Translations under genes and position numbers: made by a program
Shown: positions 23,101-34,714 of the stretch, piece after piece
How positions within the stretch are numbered: the stretch's first letter is position 1
Layout of the letters: each line of letters begins with the position of its first letter
Notes under the pieces: model-generated
What the model was told of the DNA's origin: nothing
Databases searched by the model: none
The model's input: the letters and a program-made list of their open reading frames with translations, nothing else
Assembly (NCBI GenBank): GCA_034687125.1
Contig: JAQGBZ010000066.1
Span: 170,717-234,716 of the forward strand
Direction of reading: 5' to 3'
Length of the DNA stretch: 64,000 bases
Source of the DNA: Neelides folsomi
Lineage: Eukaryota > Arthropoda > Collembola > Neelipleona > Neelidae

Positions 23101-26100
23101 TTCTCGTGCTTGAAGGCAAGTGTTGGCTCCAAGTAGAATTCAATGTTCTTCTCGTATTCTTTGAGAGTTTTCTCTTTCTTTTGTCGCCCGAGCCAGGATT
23201 TAATGAACGGTTTCCATCCAAGATCCCTGTAGTCGTTGTAGACCATTCCACATCTGGAAACAGTTGCTGGGGACGCTTGGGTCAAATTGTCAACCTCGAA
23301 GAGTAAAGTTACTTGCTCGGGCATAGAAATACGCTCGGAATTAATCAGCGTCAAAATTTTGTTGTCGTCCATCACACTGTTCATGTTTTCAATCCAAACA
23401 GCGTCGACCGGACCGTCAAACAAAATCCACTTTTGATCGGGTTTTTCATCTGATTCACAATTTAAATATCGTAAATGAAATGATAAACTATTTAATAATA
23501 AATTAATTCGGAAATTAATAATATCACTAATTGATAACATTAACTGACAATGAGCTTATTAATTTTTGGTAAATAATTATTGAACTACAAAAATAATCTT
23601 ATTTAAATTATTATCAAGCATACCGACGCATGTAAATCTCATTATGGCTGAAATAACTCCATCAGACCATTCTCCAGTCGACAAATCAAATTCACCATAA
23701 AGTTCGGCCAAATTGAGGGATTTGGGATTTATGACGTATTCCTACATTCAACAATCAATACTTTAAAAATTGTTTTTCGTTGAAATTGTGATATTTGATT
23801 TCTTAAATAAATGATTTTATAATGATAAAATTTTAAAATTATATAAAAATTACAAATATAATAAAGTTGATAAAATGTTCAAGTATATTTTCATTATGTC
23901 AAATTGTTTAATTATTTTATAAACGACCTTAGCAGCGTGGAAGCCTTCGACTTTCTCCTTAGCTAAAGTTGTGAGAGTATTTCTGAGAATTTTCCAAGTG
24001 ACGGATTTCCCACTTCCTGTCCTTCCAACCAACATAACAGAATGTCGAGAATTCTTGGTCTCATAAAGTTCAAGGATCTTTAGAATGGCTTTTGGGAAGA
24101 TTTGATATCCTTCAAGTGCCAGTTCCTTTTTGATAGTCGACAAAAGATCGCCGTAGTCAAAGATAGGTGGTTCATCATTGGGGAAAAGATCCTTGATGAC
24201 TCCGTTGAAGAGCGGAACATCATCAGAAGTTAGACGGGGGATGTTCATATCCCTCATCGCAAGAATTAAAACCTACAAAATTATCATTCCCATTACAAAC
24301 TTTAAAAAGTTATTATAAAAAATTTAAATATCAATTATTTTAGATAAGATTGAATGTAATGCTCTAAATGAAAATTACTTCCGAATCAGTCATTTCCTTC
24401 GTTTGTCTTTTCTTCACTCCAGCGTATCTGAGCAGTGCGACCATACTTCTAAGGCCAAAATCATAATGATCCTGTCGACTCAATTGTTGCTTAGCGAGCG
24501 AATACAAAGTGTCAACCTGCATAATAAAATACATAATATGTATGTAACCTAACCTATCTTATAATATAAACTACAAATTATGTAGTTTATATTATAATAA
24601 AAATCATTAACATCTTACTTAAAGTTCCTTTATAGAGTTTGCCAATACTTTAAGTCAGTCACAATAATAATAACTAATAAGTTATTCTACCTTTTTTGCT
24701 AATATTCTCGTATCAGTGAAACCTTCTCCAAAAAGAGTAATCTCAGCAATCATGTTTGTGTCAGGAACGATCATTGAAATTGGTCTGAACATGGCTTTCA
24801 AATTGTCGGGTAATTCCGTACGGCCAGCATATCCTGAATTATTCATTAATCATAAACAATAATTTTAAATTTTGAACAATTTTATGAAATTATAATAAAA
24901 GATAAAATAAAAATGTTAACTGAGTGTAAGGTGAGTTAATGTAATTATAAACCTGGATTCATTGTAATGAAAATTCCACAAGACCACACCAATTTGATGT
25001 TGTATCCTTCAAAAGTGAATCTTGTCACTCCAGCCGTCAAGGCTTGTAAAATGCTCATGATCTGTTGAGCCACGACGGACAAAACCTCAATGTTAATCCG
25101 ATTGAATTCATCAAAACACCCCCAAGCTCCAGTTTGGGCAAGTCCAGAGAACATTTTCCCCATGCTTTTGTAATCCAATCCTTCGGAACAGTTGACAACG
25201 ATTACGAACACTCCAAGATTCTTTCCCAAATCCTTCACCGTTTCTGTTTTTCCAGTTCCAGCCGGCCCTTTGGGGCTCCCGCCACGATGAAGGAACATGG
25301 CCGTTGTTAGCGTCACATAACATCTTAAGAAAAAATTAATGATAAGTTGTTTGTTAATTATTTTAATGCTTAAAATGGAAATTGTATGAACCGGTCAGTT
25401 AAAGGTGTAATAACAAGGCGTCCAGAATTCCCCAAGTATTCATATCCATAACTGAAATAAGTGTTGGTTTGTCGAATGATGCAGTCGTTGGCATCTTTAT
25501 CCCAATAAAATCTCAATTGTTGAAGCCACTCAAAAGAATTCATGTCCCGGAGATCATTCTTGTACATTTTCTCAATCACGTCCCGAGCATGGATTTCAAT
25601 GGTGACCATTGCCGTGATTTTGAGCCGCTGGACCTTGTTTAAATTCCCTTGAATGGCCATTGAATATTTGGTTAGGATTTTGTTCATTTTCTTCCTCAAC
25701 TTCTTCAGGGGATTTTTGGTGTTTACGAAGAGCGGATGACCGCCCGTAAACAAAGCTCTGGTTACTTGTGTAGTCCATTGGATTTGAGCTGCTGTTATTC
25801 CTGCTTGTCCCGGCCATTCTCGAATCCATTTATCCCTTTTATTCAAATTTCCTTTTCGTAATTCATCCCTTGCTATCTTCAAAAAGTGTTTAACTGAAGC
25901 TCTCATAGCTGCTTCAACATCAGTCAGCCACATTTCAACAGGACCGTTCAAATTTACAGGTTTGAGGAAATCCACAACTTCGCCATCGCCTATAAAACAA
26001 TTAAATGAACAATTTTATATAAAATGCATATTTATTTAATAAATATTTTACCAATATTCAAAAATTAAACATTTCCAAAATTAATAGAATTAATAAATTA

Positions 26101-29100
26101 ACCTGAGGCCATTCCAAGTGCTTCGTATCTTCCGCCTTTTGTTAACTTCATTTTGTGAAGATTGTCAAAGAGTTTCTTTAAATGTTGTTGGACCATTTCA
26201 GGATTCCTCGAATTGCCCAAAATTTCCAATAAATCATCATTGGAAATGAAATAAAATCGAGGAAAAGCTTGGCGCTTCGCTTCCAAGAATATCTCAAGCG
26301 ACTTTAGAATTTTTTCCAACCGTTCCAGCAAATCCTTCAATTTGGGAATGAGCCCTTCTCTGTGGGTTGCCGCAATAGCATAGGAATCGTCCTTCATGTG
26401 AGTGGTAATCTCTCTCCAAATATTATTAATTTGGTCAAACTGGGCCGACTCTTTCGGAAGTTGCTTCCTGATGTCTTCCCCTGAGAAGATATTCTCCAAG
26501 TACATCCATTGCCTCTGGACATTAAGGTAAAGCTCAAGGACGTCGTTGATGATTGAAAGCGTCTTTTCCCAATAGTGCATTTCCTTCTCAAAAGGTTTGG
26601 CAAACCTCGAACCCTTCATTGCCGAAATGCTCACATTGTGATCCTCCAAGTTCTGCATGATTGTTTGGATTGACTTCAGACGATAATGGCCTTTATTCTT
26701 GTACAAAACCATTTCGAGCTTCTGGTCAGTCCAAATCTCCTGAATGGCACGCAAAGTCTTTTCAACCACGAGTTCCTTCACAGCGGTAGAAACAATTTCG
26801 GTAATTTCTTCCGAGTATTTTTCCATCCCATAAGAGACAATGACCTCAAATGTAAACTTGTCATCCTCTGGGTCAAAGGTTGATCCAATTGTTTCGAAGA
26901 TCTGCTTCCAATGGCGGTCTCTAATGGCTGGGTTCCGAATTTCTGAGATGACTGGGATCGATCGCTTGAAGATTTCAACCCTTTCTTTGGTCTGGACAAT
27001 AATTAGCCAATGTTTGGATTCCAACTCCGAATTTAATTTTATTAATTTCTTAATAATAAAACTAGCCACGTCTTCCATGTCAGCAGTTTGAATGACTTTG
27101 AAAGGTTCAACTTTAAAATCTTCCCAGTGTTTTTCCCATTCATAAACAACTTCCCAAACGCCTTCCAATTTCTCCAATTCAGTTTCGAATTTCCTCAAGT
27201 CTTCATTTGGTGGGAGTTCGATGTCAAATACGGTCAAAGAATTTAAAAGCACCACTTCTTCCCGGTAAAGGTCTTCCATTCGTCCACGGAAATCCGCCAA
27301 TTTGCTCACGGCATCGTAGGAATTAACCGCGTCTGTAAACGGACCTGTTTCTTTGAAGGATTTGATAAGTTGTTCAACTTTCTCTTTGAAACGATCAGAC
27401 ATATCGAGGAGCAATTTCCTAAGTCGATCCTTAGCCCCTTTGAGCATATTTTCAATTTCCTTCAATTTGTGGACATAAGAAGTCCATTCAGGGTTGAAGT
27501 TGGCCACACGTGTTTTGGTGAATTCTCCCAAGTCATAATCATATTTCTTCAAGATGTTAAATTGACCAAACATTGTGGGAAATTCGCGTTCCTTGATCGG
27601 AACGTCGGCTTGGATGTTTTTGAACAATTTGAACATTCGGACCAATTCGTCGAGGTTCGCGGGTTCATTGACAAAATGCTTCAAATTTTCTGTCATGTAT
27701 TTGTAATATGATAACAACTTGGTCGAGGCGAGATCGTAAAGAAGAGTAGAAAGTCGCTGTTCCCATTGTAGGCAATGTTCCCCGATCATTCCCTTCAATT
27801 TTGTTGCATCGAGCACTGCGAAATTGACTGTCATGACGGCTTCTTGTCCTTGAACTTCTGAAGCGATTTCAATGTAGCGTTCAATGTCATGGTCCAATTG
27901 TTCAATGGTGGGTTCGGACATTTCATACTTATCCATGAAATCATCCTTGTTGACCTCCCACACGTCCCTGTAAGGTTCCCAAATTACGAGATATTTCTCC
28001 ACTCTTTGAACTGAGGCGTCGACGAGCCCTTGAACTTCTTCTTGAGTTTTGAGAGATTCGTCGTCGTAGGTCATGGCAGTGGCGAAGGAAGTCACATTGG
28101 CCCTTGGGTCGTTTAGGAATTGAATTACTCGAGGAAAGGGCTTGATGGTTTCGGAAATTCGATTGTAGATTCCTGCAAGACAATAAAATTGTAAAAATTA
28201 AAAGAGAATTTCTTTCATGTTCCGGTTACAATTAAAATGATTTAGAGTTACAATTTTAATTGGAATTTGTACATAATTTAAAATAGTAATATAAATTATT
28301 TAGCAAAAATATTACCTAAAATCATGTCTTTTACGACATTTATACTTGAATCAAAATCCAACCGATCTTTCCTCAACACCACATCCATTTTGAAAATTGG
28401 CGGTGGAGGCCCTCGCATGTCCCCTTGAATTCCTCGCTTCAACAATTCAAGTGACCTTCTGAAATTGACCAAAATGGCTTCTTCAACAACTTCATCCACC
28501 GTTCCCAAATACTTAGCCCACTGAGCTTTCACTTCATCTCCGTCCCCGCTGAACATTTCATAAACTTGGCGCAGCTTCATTGTAATGTCTTTGTATACCA
28601 CGGCCATTTTCAAAATTTCTTTCACCCGATGTTCTTTCTGGAAAACATTAAAAGTGGTCTTGGGGAACAACCGCCCTGGTTCAATCTTGACCATCAAATG
28701 CCTCGCAATTCTCGCTGCTAAATGGGCAATTTGAACATTGGCGGCTTTGTAGTCGTTAGTAAATCCTTGGACTTTGTTCGCTGTCATCCGGCAATCATTA
28801 ATGTAAGAATCTGACACATCAGAAGCCCAAGTCAATCTGGTCAATCCAGGATAAACCTTCCTGTCCAAAAGTCGGATTCGGTCCCTAAACAAATTCCTTT
28901 CTTCTGGCGAGAGAGCATCAACAATCCGATTGTAATCCTTCACCACTAATAGAACAGATTCCCTCAAATTGTGCAACCGTTCCTTCTGCTTATAAACTCC
29001 GACAATATTCTCCGGGATTGGTTTTCCTAACCGAAGCCAAATGTCCGTTTCGATCACATGGCGAGCAACAAGTTTTGGAAAATTCACTTCGATAGTTCCA

Positions 29101-32100
29101 TGACGGAGTGCTGAACGACACATTAAAGGAATTTCCAATTGCTTCATGAAGTCTTTTTTCCCCAACACCACAAGCCATTCCATGTACATGCGTTCGGCAA
29201 ATTCGGCCAATTGGCAAACAAGGATTTTGTATCTTCCGTGAATGTCGTCGCCGTAGCCGCATTCCGAGAGCCACCAAGCAGCAATTAAAGCTTCGCATTG
29301 GATGTCCAATCGCCGTTTCATGTACAGAGACCACGCGGCTCTCCCGGCGTATTGAGGATAAATGAGAGGGAGGGGGAGAAGATTTTTGAGAAACAGATTC
29401 CGGACCATAGTGATGTCATCTTCGAACATTTTGTAGAGTTTGACCGTCAACTTGTCAAAAGTCCGCATGATCAAATCGCGAGGATAGAAATTGTAAAAGA
29501 GTTCCATGAGATTGATCTTTGGCTCGATGCATGTAACAGAGTCGAAGGCACTTGTGAGAATCGAAGCGATCATCATTTCAATTCCTCGAATGGATTCTTT
29601 GAATTTGGCCATGTGATCTTGCCATTCGCTTTCATTTACGTTCAATATCGAGTCCCTGATAAATTAATCACAATAAATTATATTTCGACTATGTAGTTAA
29701 TATTTCAAAATTAAATATTTTATTAAGCTTAAAAATGAATGCAATTAAATATTTGATAAAATTAAAAAGACGCAAAATTAATCTAATTGAAAAATTGAAA
29801 CCAATTAAATAAAATATATTAATTTTAAGGTTAATTATGAGAATAAAAATTACCTGTGCTTGTAAAGCTCTTTAAGTCCATTATCAAACAACTTTTGACC
29901 TTCCTTCATCACTCGAGTAATTTCTGGCCCTTTGATTCCTGGATAAAGCGGCAGTGGCTCTTGAAATCCTGTGAATCTCTTTGCAAACAACCGTTGACAA
30001 ATGCAAATCTCTAACAAATCTCTCAGTCTCTGAGCAAACGCGTCGATGTGTGAAAAGATCATGTCGTACTCAAGAAGCCACGTTAAGTTGCTGTTCATGT
30101 GATGCATCTTCTGAGCCTCCATGAATTTTTCTTTCCAGAATGTGCAGGCGTAAAGGGCGTCCCTCAGAACTTCCTCTGCTTTGATTGTTTTCCCAAGAAA
30201 CACATCATCAGTTTCGATTTCAGAAATGCATCGGGCTATGATTTCATTGCTGAACTTCCTTAAAAGCCTGGTCAGCGTTTCCCGAGCATTGTAAAAGGGA
30301 GAGTTAATCCAAATAACTCGAACGATCCAAAGGATGTTTTGGAAGAGGAGAGGAAGTTCTTTGACGGACGATTCGTGTATAACATAGCAGATTTCCTGGA
30401 GAGCCCCAAGGTAATGGAGATTCGAAATGGCTTCTGCATTGGCAACTAAAATGTCGTTCATGGCCTTCTCGAATTGGCTGTAGTATGGAGATTTGATGAT
30501 TTCCATGATGTCTTTGATAGCGCGTATGTCGGGACTTCGAATTTGTCTTGTGAGACCTTCCAGATCGGTGCCTTTATTTGAGGGTTAGTTAATTAACATT
30601 TTGAAATTTAAAAAGTATAGTAAAATGAAAAAATATATAATTAGATTAATAATTCAATTCAATGATTAAATAAATTAAATTATGTTAAATTGGTTATGAA
30701 GTTTTACAATATTTGTTTAAATTAGCCATAAAAAGGTTAGTTACATCTTGTTCGCCAAAATTCGAGTTCGTCTAAAGGTCCACTTTTGTATTCGGATTCA
30801 TCAATCGCTTGATTTCCCAAAACTTCTTTAATTTGCTTAATCCAATGAATCATTAGATCTAGATAGCGAGGAATAGTTGAAACATGTATTAAATAATTAA
30901 AAAATTGTGATTTGTTAATGAATATCAAGATAAATGATTTTGAAATTTGTAGTTTAGTTTTATTTTACAAGTTATTAGTAAAGCAATATGATAAATATGT
31001 AATAAAATAATGTTTTGATTCTTTTGTTTACTTTCAAGCCTTGCACATAGCTCTTTATCTTTTGATGCAAGATTGACAGAAAGATTCTGTGCTTCTTTAG
31101 GGACGAACAAAACCGTTTGATTTTGCATCTTGTGATGAGTTTCTGTCATCGTTCCAAGCAAATTATTTAACGCTGCGTTGAAGTCATTTCGCACACCTTA
31201 AATTAATATTTAATTATAATTAACAATGTTATATTGCGATCGTTTTATATAAAAATTTAACTTACTTTCTGGTAACAAACCCTTCCTGTTGAAAATCGGA
31301 GCAAGGACATGGTGAAGCAGAGCTTGTAACGATGTAATCGGCCCACCAGGAACATTCCCAAAGAGCACCACATCATAGAAGTTGAACTTGTCCACAACAA
31401 CGTTCTGGATCTTTAGGAAGAAAAAAGTGTCAATGGCTTTGTTTGGTACAATTTTGTTTAGCACGACTAGTCGCTCGGGTCCTGTGAAGGGCGGCGCGGG
31501 TCCCAAAGGTTCTTCTTCGCCTTCTTCTTCATCCAACAAGGAAATTGGTGTGAAGGGACGTTCAGTGGTGAGAAGAACGTCCATCAAAGCCCCACCTTCA
31601 CTCCAGCTTTGACCTTCGTTCTCCGACATCTCAGTTTCATCTTCAGTGGGCTCGGATTGTTTGGACGACGTTGAAGCCTTCTTTTTTTTCTTCTTCACTT
31701 GAACTTCTTCCGTTGCCCAAGTGAGAACTTTCTCGACCGTCTCCAACTCCGTCTTCTCAGTGTAGGCCACAATGAGGTCGACAGAAGGGTCACGGATGAA
31801 TTTGAGAAGCGGTTGTTCCGTCCATGAATTCCATCGGGGATCTTCGTCTCGAACAACAGAAATTATTTCTTTCATTCGATTCAACTGACAATGAGAAAAA
31901 AATCGGCATTTTAAATCGTTGTATGTATTAATATTAAACAAGTAAATTGAATTGATTGAAACTGATTTTCTTATTATAAAATTAATTATAATTTATCATT
32001 AAAAATATAAATTTAATTTAATTAAAGTTTCGTGTTTCAGTTGTTTGTGTTTGAGTTCAGTAAGTCGCGGAGAATAGCACAATGCCGTTGGCGCAATAAA

Positions 32101-32585
32101 TAGATTCATGGAAAACTTACAAGTCTCAATTCTCTTTGTCTCTTCTTTCTGGCTTCCTTCCTCCTTAAATATTTGTCAATGTCCTCCTGAGTATATTTGG
32201 GCGTATTGTCAATGATCGGAGCAGATTGGGCCGAGTCTTCCTTCTTCTTTTTCTTTTTCTTCTTCTTGCCCTTCTTTTTTTTCTTTCCCTTCTTCCCCTT
32301 CTTTTCTTTCCCCTTTTTCTTCTTCTTGGGTTTGTCGGGGTCATCAGTGGGCGCAGAGGTCGTTCCTTCCTCCCCGCTCGTCGTTCCCGAACCGGTGGGA
32401 CCCGAAGACATCGTTGTTCCCGTTGTCGTGTCTTTGGTTCCGGAAGTTGTCTCCCCTTCGCTTTCCTCAGATTTATTTCCCTTCGATCCTTCAGCTTTTT
32501 TCCTCTCTTCTGCTTCTTTCTTCTCAAGCTCCTTCACTTTGGACTCGAAGTCCCCGTCGAGATCAACCTTCTTTTCTTTACTCAT
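13593..32585 (-). CDS. DNAH2: Axonemal dynein heavy chain, DNAH2 type (about 4,674 aa, 34 exons)
   Basis: This is an ATP-driven minus-end-directed microtubule motor of the axonemal inner arm (I1/f dynein), so it acts in sperm or cilia. Exons, 5' to 3': 32585-32121, 31884-31266, 31196-31032, 30858-30745, 30571-29854, 29655-28316, 28172-26103, 25989-25392, 25323-24953, 24833-24691, 24516-24379, 24272-23925, 23741-23624, 23449-22957, 22800-21897, 21738-21309, 21073-20895, 20763-20534, 20419-20278, 20152-20007, 19904-19774, 19649-19453, 19308-19144, 18984-18214, 18096-17946, 17838-17689, 17582-17450, 17342-17198, 17109-16910, 16779-16616, 16493-16347, 15788-15482, 15362-13870, 13732-13593. They sum to 14,025 nt without a stop. 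The DNAH2 call rests on tail motifs such as [10 protein letters not shown] and [10 protein letters not shown] and on similarity along the whole motor. The exon 12 donor (23925 or 23928) is uncertain. No break was seen, so the gene looks intact. Confidence 0.93.
15897..16299. mobile_element. MITE-like element in a DNAH2 intron
   Basis: The ends are inverted repeats: CCGTATTT at 15897 and its complement AAATACGG ending at 16299, with similarity continuing for about 26 bases through CCGAAAGATACC. Inside are about nine direct copies of a 13-base unit, AAAGATRCCCYGG, at about 15909, 15927, 15944, 15977, 15992, 16199, 16215, 16232 and 16264. The copies form two subterminal groups around an AT-rich middle. 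The 403-bp length, lack of an ORF of note and TIR structure fit a non-autonomous DNA transposon. It sits in the intron between exons 31 and 32. A clear target-site duplication was not seen, so the exact ends and superfamily are open. Confidence 0.7.
18214..20152 (-). other. DNAH2: DNAH2 stalk, microtubule-binding and strut exons 20-24
   Basis: Exons 20-24 encode the anti-parallel coiled-coil stalk. Long runs rich in Glu, Lys, Ala and Leu are seen in exons 20-22 and again in the 5' half of exon 24, with the microtubule-binding domain between them ([15 protein letters not shown] in exon 23 and the start of exon 24). Exon 24 ends in AAA5 with [14 protein letters not shown] and [15 protein letters not shown]. 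Several small exons (131-197 nt) split the stalk. Confidence 0.82.
20278..23449 (-). other. DNAH2: DNAH2 motor AAA3-AAA4 exons 14-19
   Basis: Exon 15 holds the AAA3 P-loop G-P-V-G-T-G-K-T at about residue 2663 and the conserved MGPPGGGR sensor segment. The AAA4 P-loop is split by intron 16 and reads [10 protein letters not shown] at about residues 3009-3018. The usual axonemal dynein sequence has Ser where His is seen, as I recall the family. The Gly-Arg-Gln core is intact. The Walker B-like end of exon 17 reads FIMNDTQ, with Asp retained. Confidence 0.82.
22840..22886. repeat. 16-bp tandem repeat in DNAH2 intron
   Basis: The unit AAAAACCCAATTAATC is present nearly three times in direct tandem in the intron between exons 14 and 15, the last copy partial. 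A diverged copy lies just before the array. Confidence 0.75.
23624..25989 (-). other. DNAH2: DNAH2 motor AAA1-AAA2 exons 8-13
   Basis: Exon 9 carries the AAA1 P-loop G-P-A-G-T-G-K-T at about residue 2050, the main ATP hydrolysis site, followed by the Walker B-type stretch CFDEFNRI. Exon 12 carries the AAA2 P-loop G-R-T-G-S-G-K-S at about residue 2330. Both have the invariant Gly-Lys-Ser/Thr, so nucleotide binding at both sites is expected. Intron 11 and intron 10 are short; the latter contains a 17-bp palindrome. Confidence 0.88.
24559..24597. repeat. 17-bp perfect palindrome in DNAH2 intron
   Basis: The left arm (24559-24575) and right arm (24581-24597) are exact reverse complements over 17 bases with a 5-nt loop AATTA. 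It lies in the intron between exons 10 and 11. The arms are AT-rich but include the unambiguous core AACTACA. Confidence 0.8.
26103..32585 (-). other. DNAH2: DNAH2 tail and linker exons 1-7
   Basis: Exons 1-7 encode the N-terminal tail (DHC_N1 and DHC_N2 regions). The first exon (155 codons) is unusual. It starts with a charged coiled-coil-like stretch, passes through a Ser/Thr/Gly/Pro-rich segment and then a run dominated by Lys, before the conserved tail begins. A second acidic and lysine-rich insert lies in exon 2 near 31500-31700. Exons 6 and 7 are large (1,340 and 2,070 nt) and carry the region that binds intermediate chains and the neighbouring heavy chain in this family, followed by the linker with motifs such as [18 protein letters not shown]. 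Confidence 0.85.
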
Positions 32586-33074
32586 TTTTCAGAGCAAAAT
32601 GGGTTTTAGTTTGTCTTAAGAAAATTAAAGTTATGCACTTTGATGAATGTTTATATGATACACGTGGGTGGTAAAAGGAATATGAGGGGTGAATGATAAA
32701 GGTAAGTTTGGTCGTTATCGATTGTTGTCCCGTTCAAAGTGTAAACAGACTTAATGGGTTTATTGTAAAATGCGATTTTACTCGCCATTCATTTCTTCCA
32801 TTTTCATTCATAAATAAAATTAAATCAATAAGCATGACGATGACCAAATTAAATTTAACTATAAAGGTGTTTATGTTCAATGACTCGGACATCACATGAT
32901 GATATTTTTCTAAATAATTTATTATGTCTGCATTTACTTTTTTATAGTGTAACATATTACTTACATTTAAGTTGATAAAATTTAACGATAAAAAAGAAAA
33001 TATTAATGTTATTTAAACGCCTCTTTTAACATATTACATAATGTAAATATTCTTGTGAATGTGAATTGAAAAAT
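32586..33074. promoter_or_regulatory. Presumed DNAH2 promoter / 5' flank
   Basis: This 489-bp gap lies upstream of the dynein start on the minus strand and downstream of the DM4/12 stop. It must contain the dynein 5' UTR and probably its core promoter. No unambiguous TATA box or known motif is evident; the call rests on position only. Confidence 0.3.
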
Positions 33075-34101
33075 TTACAAATCTTTAAATTCAATATTTA
33101 GATATGACGAAAGTAAACCCCAAAACTGCAGAACGGGCATGTTAATAATTTCCTCGACTGAATATGGGCAATTAGCATATTTGGTTTTACACTTTCCACC
33201 CATTCCATCTTGCATGGCTCGAATAAACCGAAAATACCGATTCTCTTCTTTTTCAACAACGAGCCCACGATCAACACTTATTAATTAAAAAAAATATTTA
33301 TTACTTGAATTGTTTAAATAAATGTACATATAAATAACATTATTTGGTAAATGTGGGTTATTAACTTATTAATGTTAAAGTTTATAACTATGAACTTATG
33401 CAATAAATGAATGCTTACGAAAGTTTTTTTAGCAGTATATCTGACAGAGGTTTAAACTTCTCAGGACTTGAGAATATTTCACATAAAAGTCTTCTATGAC
33501 AAATGTCTTCTTGAACCTTAAAGTTAACCAAAAAATTAAAATAAATGTACAAAGCAATAAAATTTAATTGTAATTTGTATTTACCTCCATAATATTGAAG
33601 TAACTTGAAATATCAGAAAGTTCTACAGAGTAGGCAGGATCATCATAAGAGTCAACGATAGTTTCATTGTCGAATAAATAAGTTTCACCAGATCTTCGTA
33701 GACGCCGAGAAGAGTGCAGATTATATGTTGGAATTGCGAATGTCATTGGAAGTGTTATTAAAGCGCCTAAAGAATATTTAAATTGTATGAAAAATATATA
33801 GCAAATAAATAGTAAAACAATAGATATAATGTTACAATATTATATTTGTATTGAATAAAAATATGTTTGATTTAAAAACTGACCTATTGCAACAGGTGAT
33901 TGAGTATTGAAAACAATGAATCTTTTCGATCTGCTATGATGGTCTTGTGGAGAAATCCCATTTTCAATTGCATTAATTGATTGGAGTAAATAGGCAAGGC
34001 AGAGAGTCAAAAGGCCTATAATAGAAAAAATAATTAATTTTTGTTGAGTGGAATCAGTAAAGTGTATTACCTTTACTAAACAAAAAATATTTAAAATACA
34101 T
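33075..34101 (-). CDS. DM4/12-family secreted protein (214 aa, 5 exons)
   Basis: Exons 34101-34071, 34015-33884, 33766-33585, 33516-33419 and 33276-33075 join in frame to 645 nt. Residues 1-26 are a signal peptide. A basic site Arg-Ser-Lys-Arg follows at about 43-46, then the family's R-F-I-V-F-N start, the P-x-x-F-x-x-P-T-Y segment and R-R-L-R-R-S. The cysteine motif C-H-R-R-L-L-C-E lies in exon 4, and a Cys pair (CKTKYANC) in exon 5. This order is that of Pfam DM4_12, a family known mainly from insects and other arthropods and of unknown molecular role. All expected cysteines are present, so the gene looks functional. It lies head to tail with DNAH2 and PYROXD1. Confidence 0.85.
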
Positions 34102-34714
34102 ATCCAGTGATTGAGTCTAAAAACTATTAACATAAAATTATACGCTTGATTACTCTATTAATTATTTACAAATAAAGATAAATGTCAAAAACTAATAGGT
34201 ATAAATGGTAAAAATCTCGAATCTTAAAATTAGCTTGAGTTTGTATGAAACGATGGTTAGCTTGAATTTGTATGAAACGGTGGTTTGAAATGGAAGTAAA
34301 AGAATTAAATAATGTCAAGAATGAGTTTTTTGCTCTCATCATCTCCAATGCTCATTTCAATAATAATTTCCATAAACGGAACTTCTTCAATAATTTCACC
34401 TTTCATTTTATTCATCCACAGACCATTAAGAGTCGTTACTTAACATTTTAATCGTTATAAAAGCATTCTGCGAATAGACAACTTTGCTTTGTTTAATTTT
34501 AAACAGGCACATGAACGACCGATGGTATAATATTTCGTAATTCCGTTATAGGATATGAGATACAAATGTGTGTGTATTCTATTACTAATTGAATAAATAA
34601 AATGATTTGTAAGTGAATAAATTAAAATTATTCAACAACAATGTTTAACACTTCAACATTAACAAATCAAATTAATAATCAAAAAAGATCCTAGATTAAT
34701 AAAAGTGGTTAGCT
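34102..34714. other. Intergenic between DM4/12 and PYROXD1
   Basis: No exon was seen. It holds the DM4/12 promoter region and the PYROXD1 3' UTR. The only structured element is a 27-bp tandem duplication at 34231-34284. Confidence 0.35.
34231..34284. repeat. 27-bp tandem duplication
   Basis: Two adjacent 27-base copies (34231-34257 and 34258-34284) differ at two positions. It lies about 130 bp upstream of the DM4/12 start codon on the minus strand. Confidence 0.85.

Noticed and set aside
32197-32619. Overlapping plus-strand frames rich in Phe, Leu and Ser
   Set aside because: They are antisense shadows of the lysine-rich first dynein exon; AAG/AAA codons read backwards give CTT/TTT.
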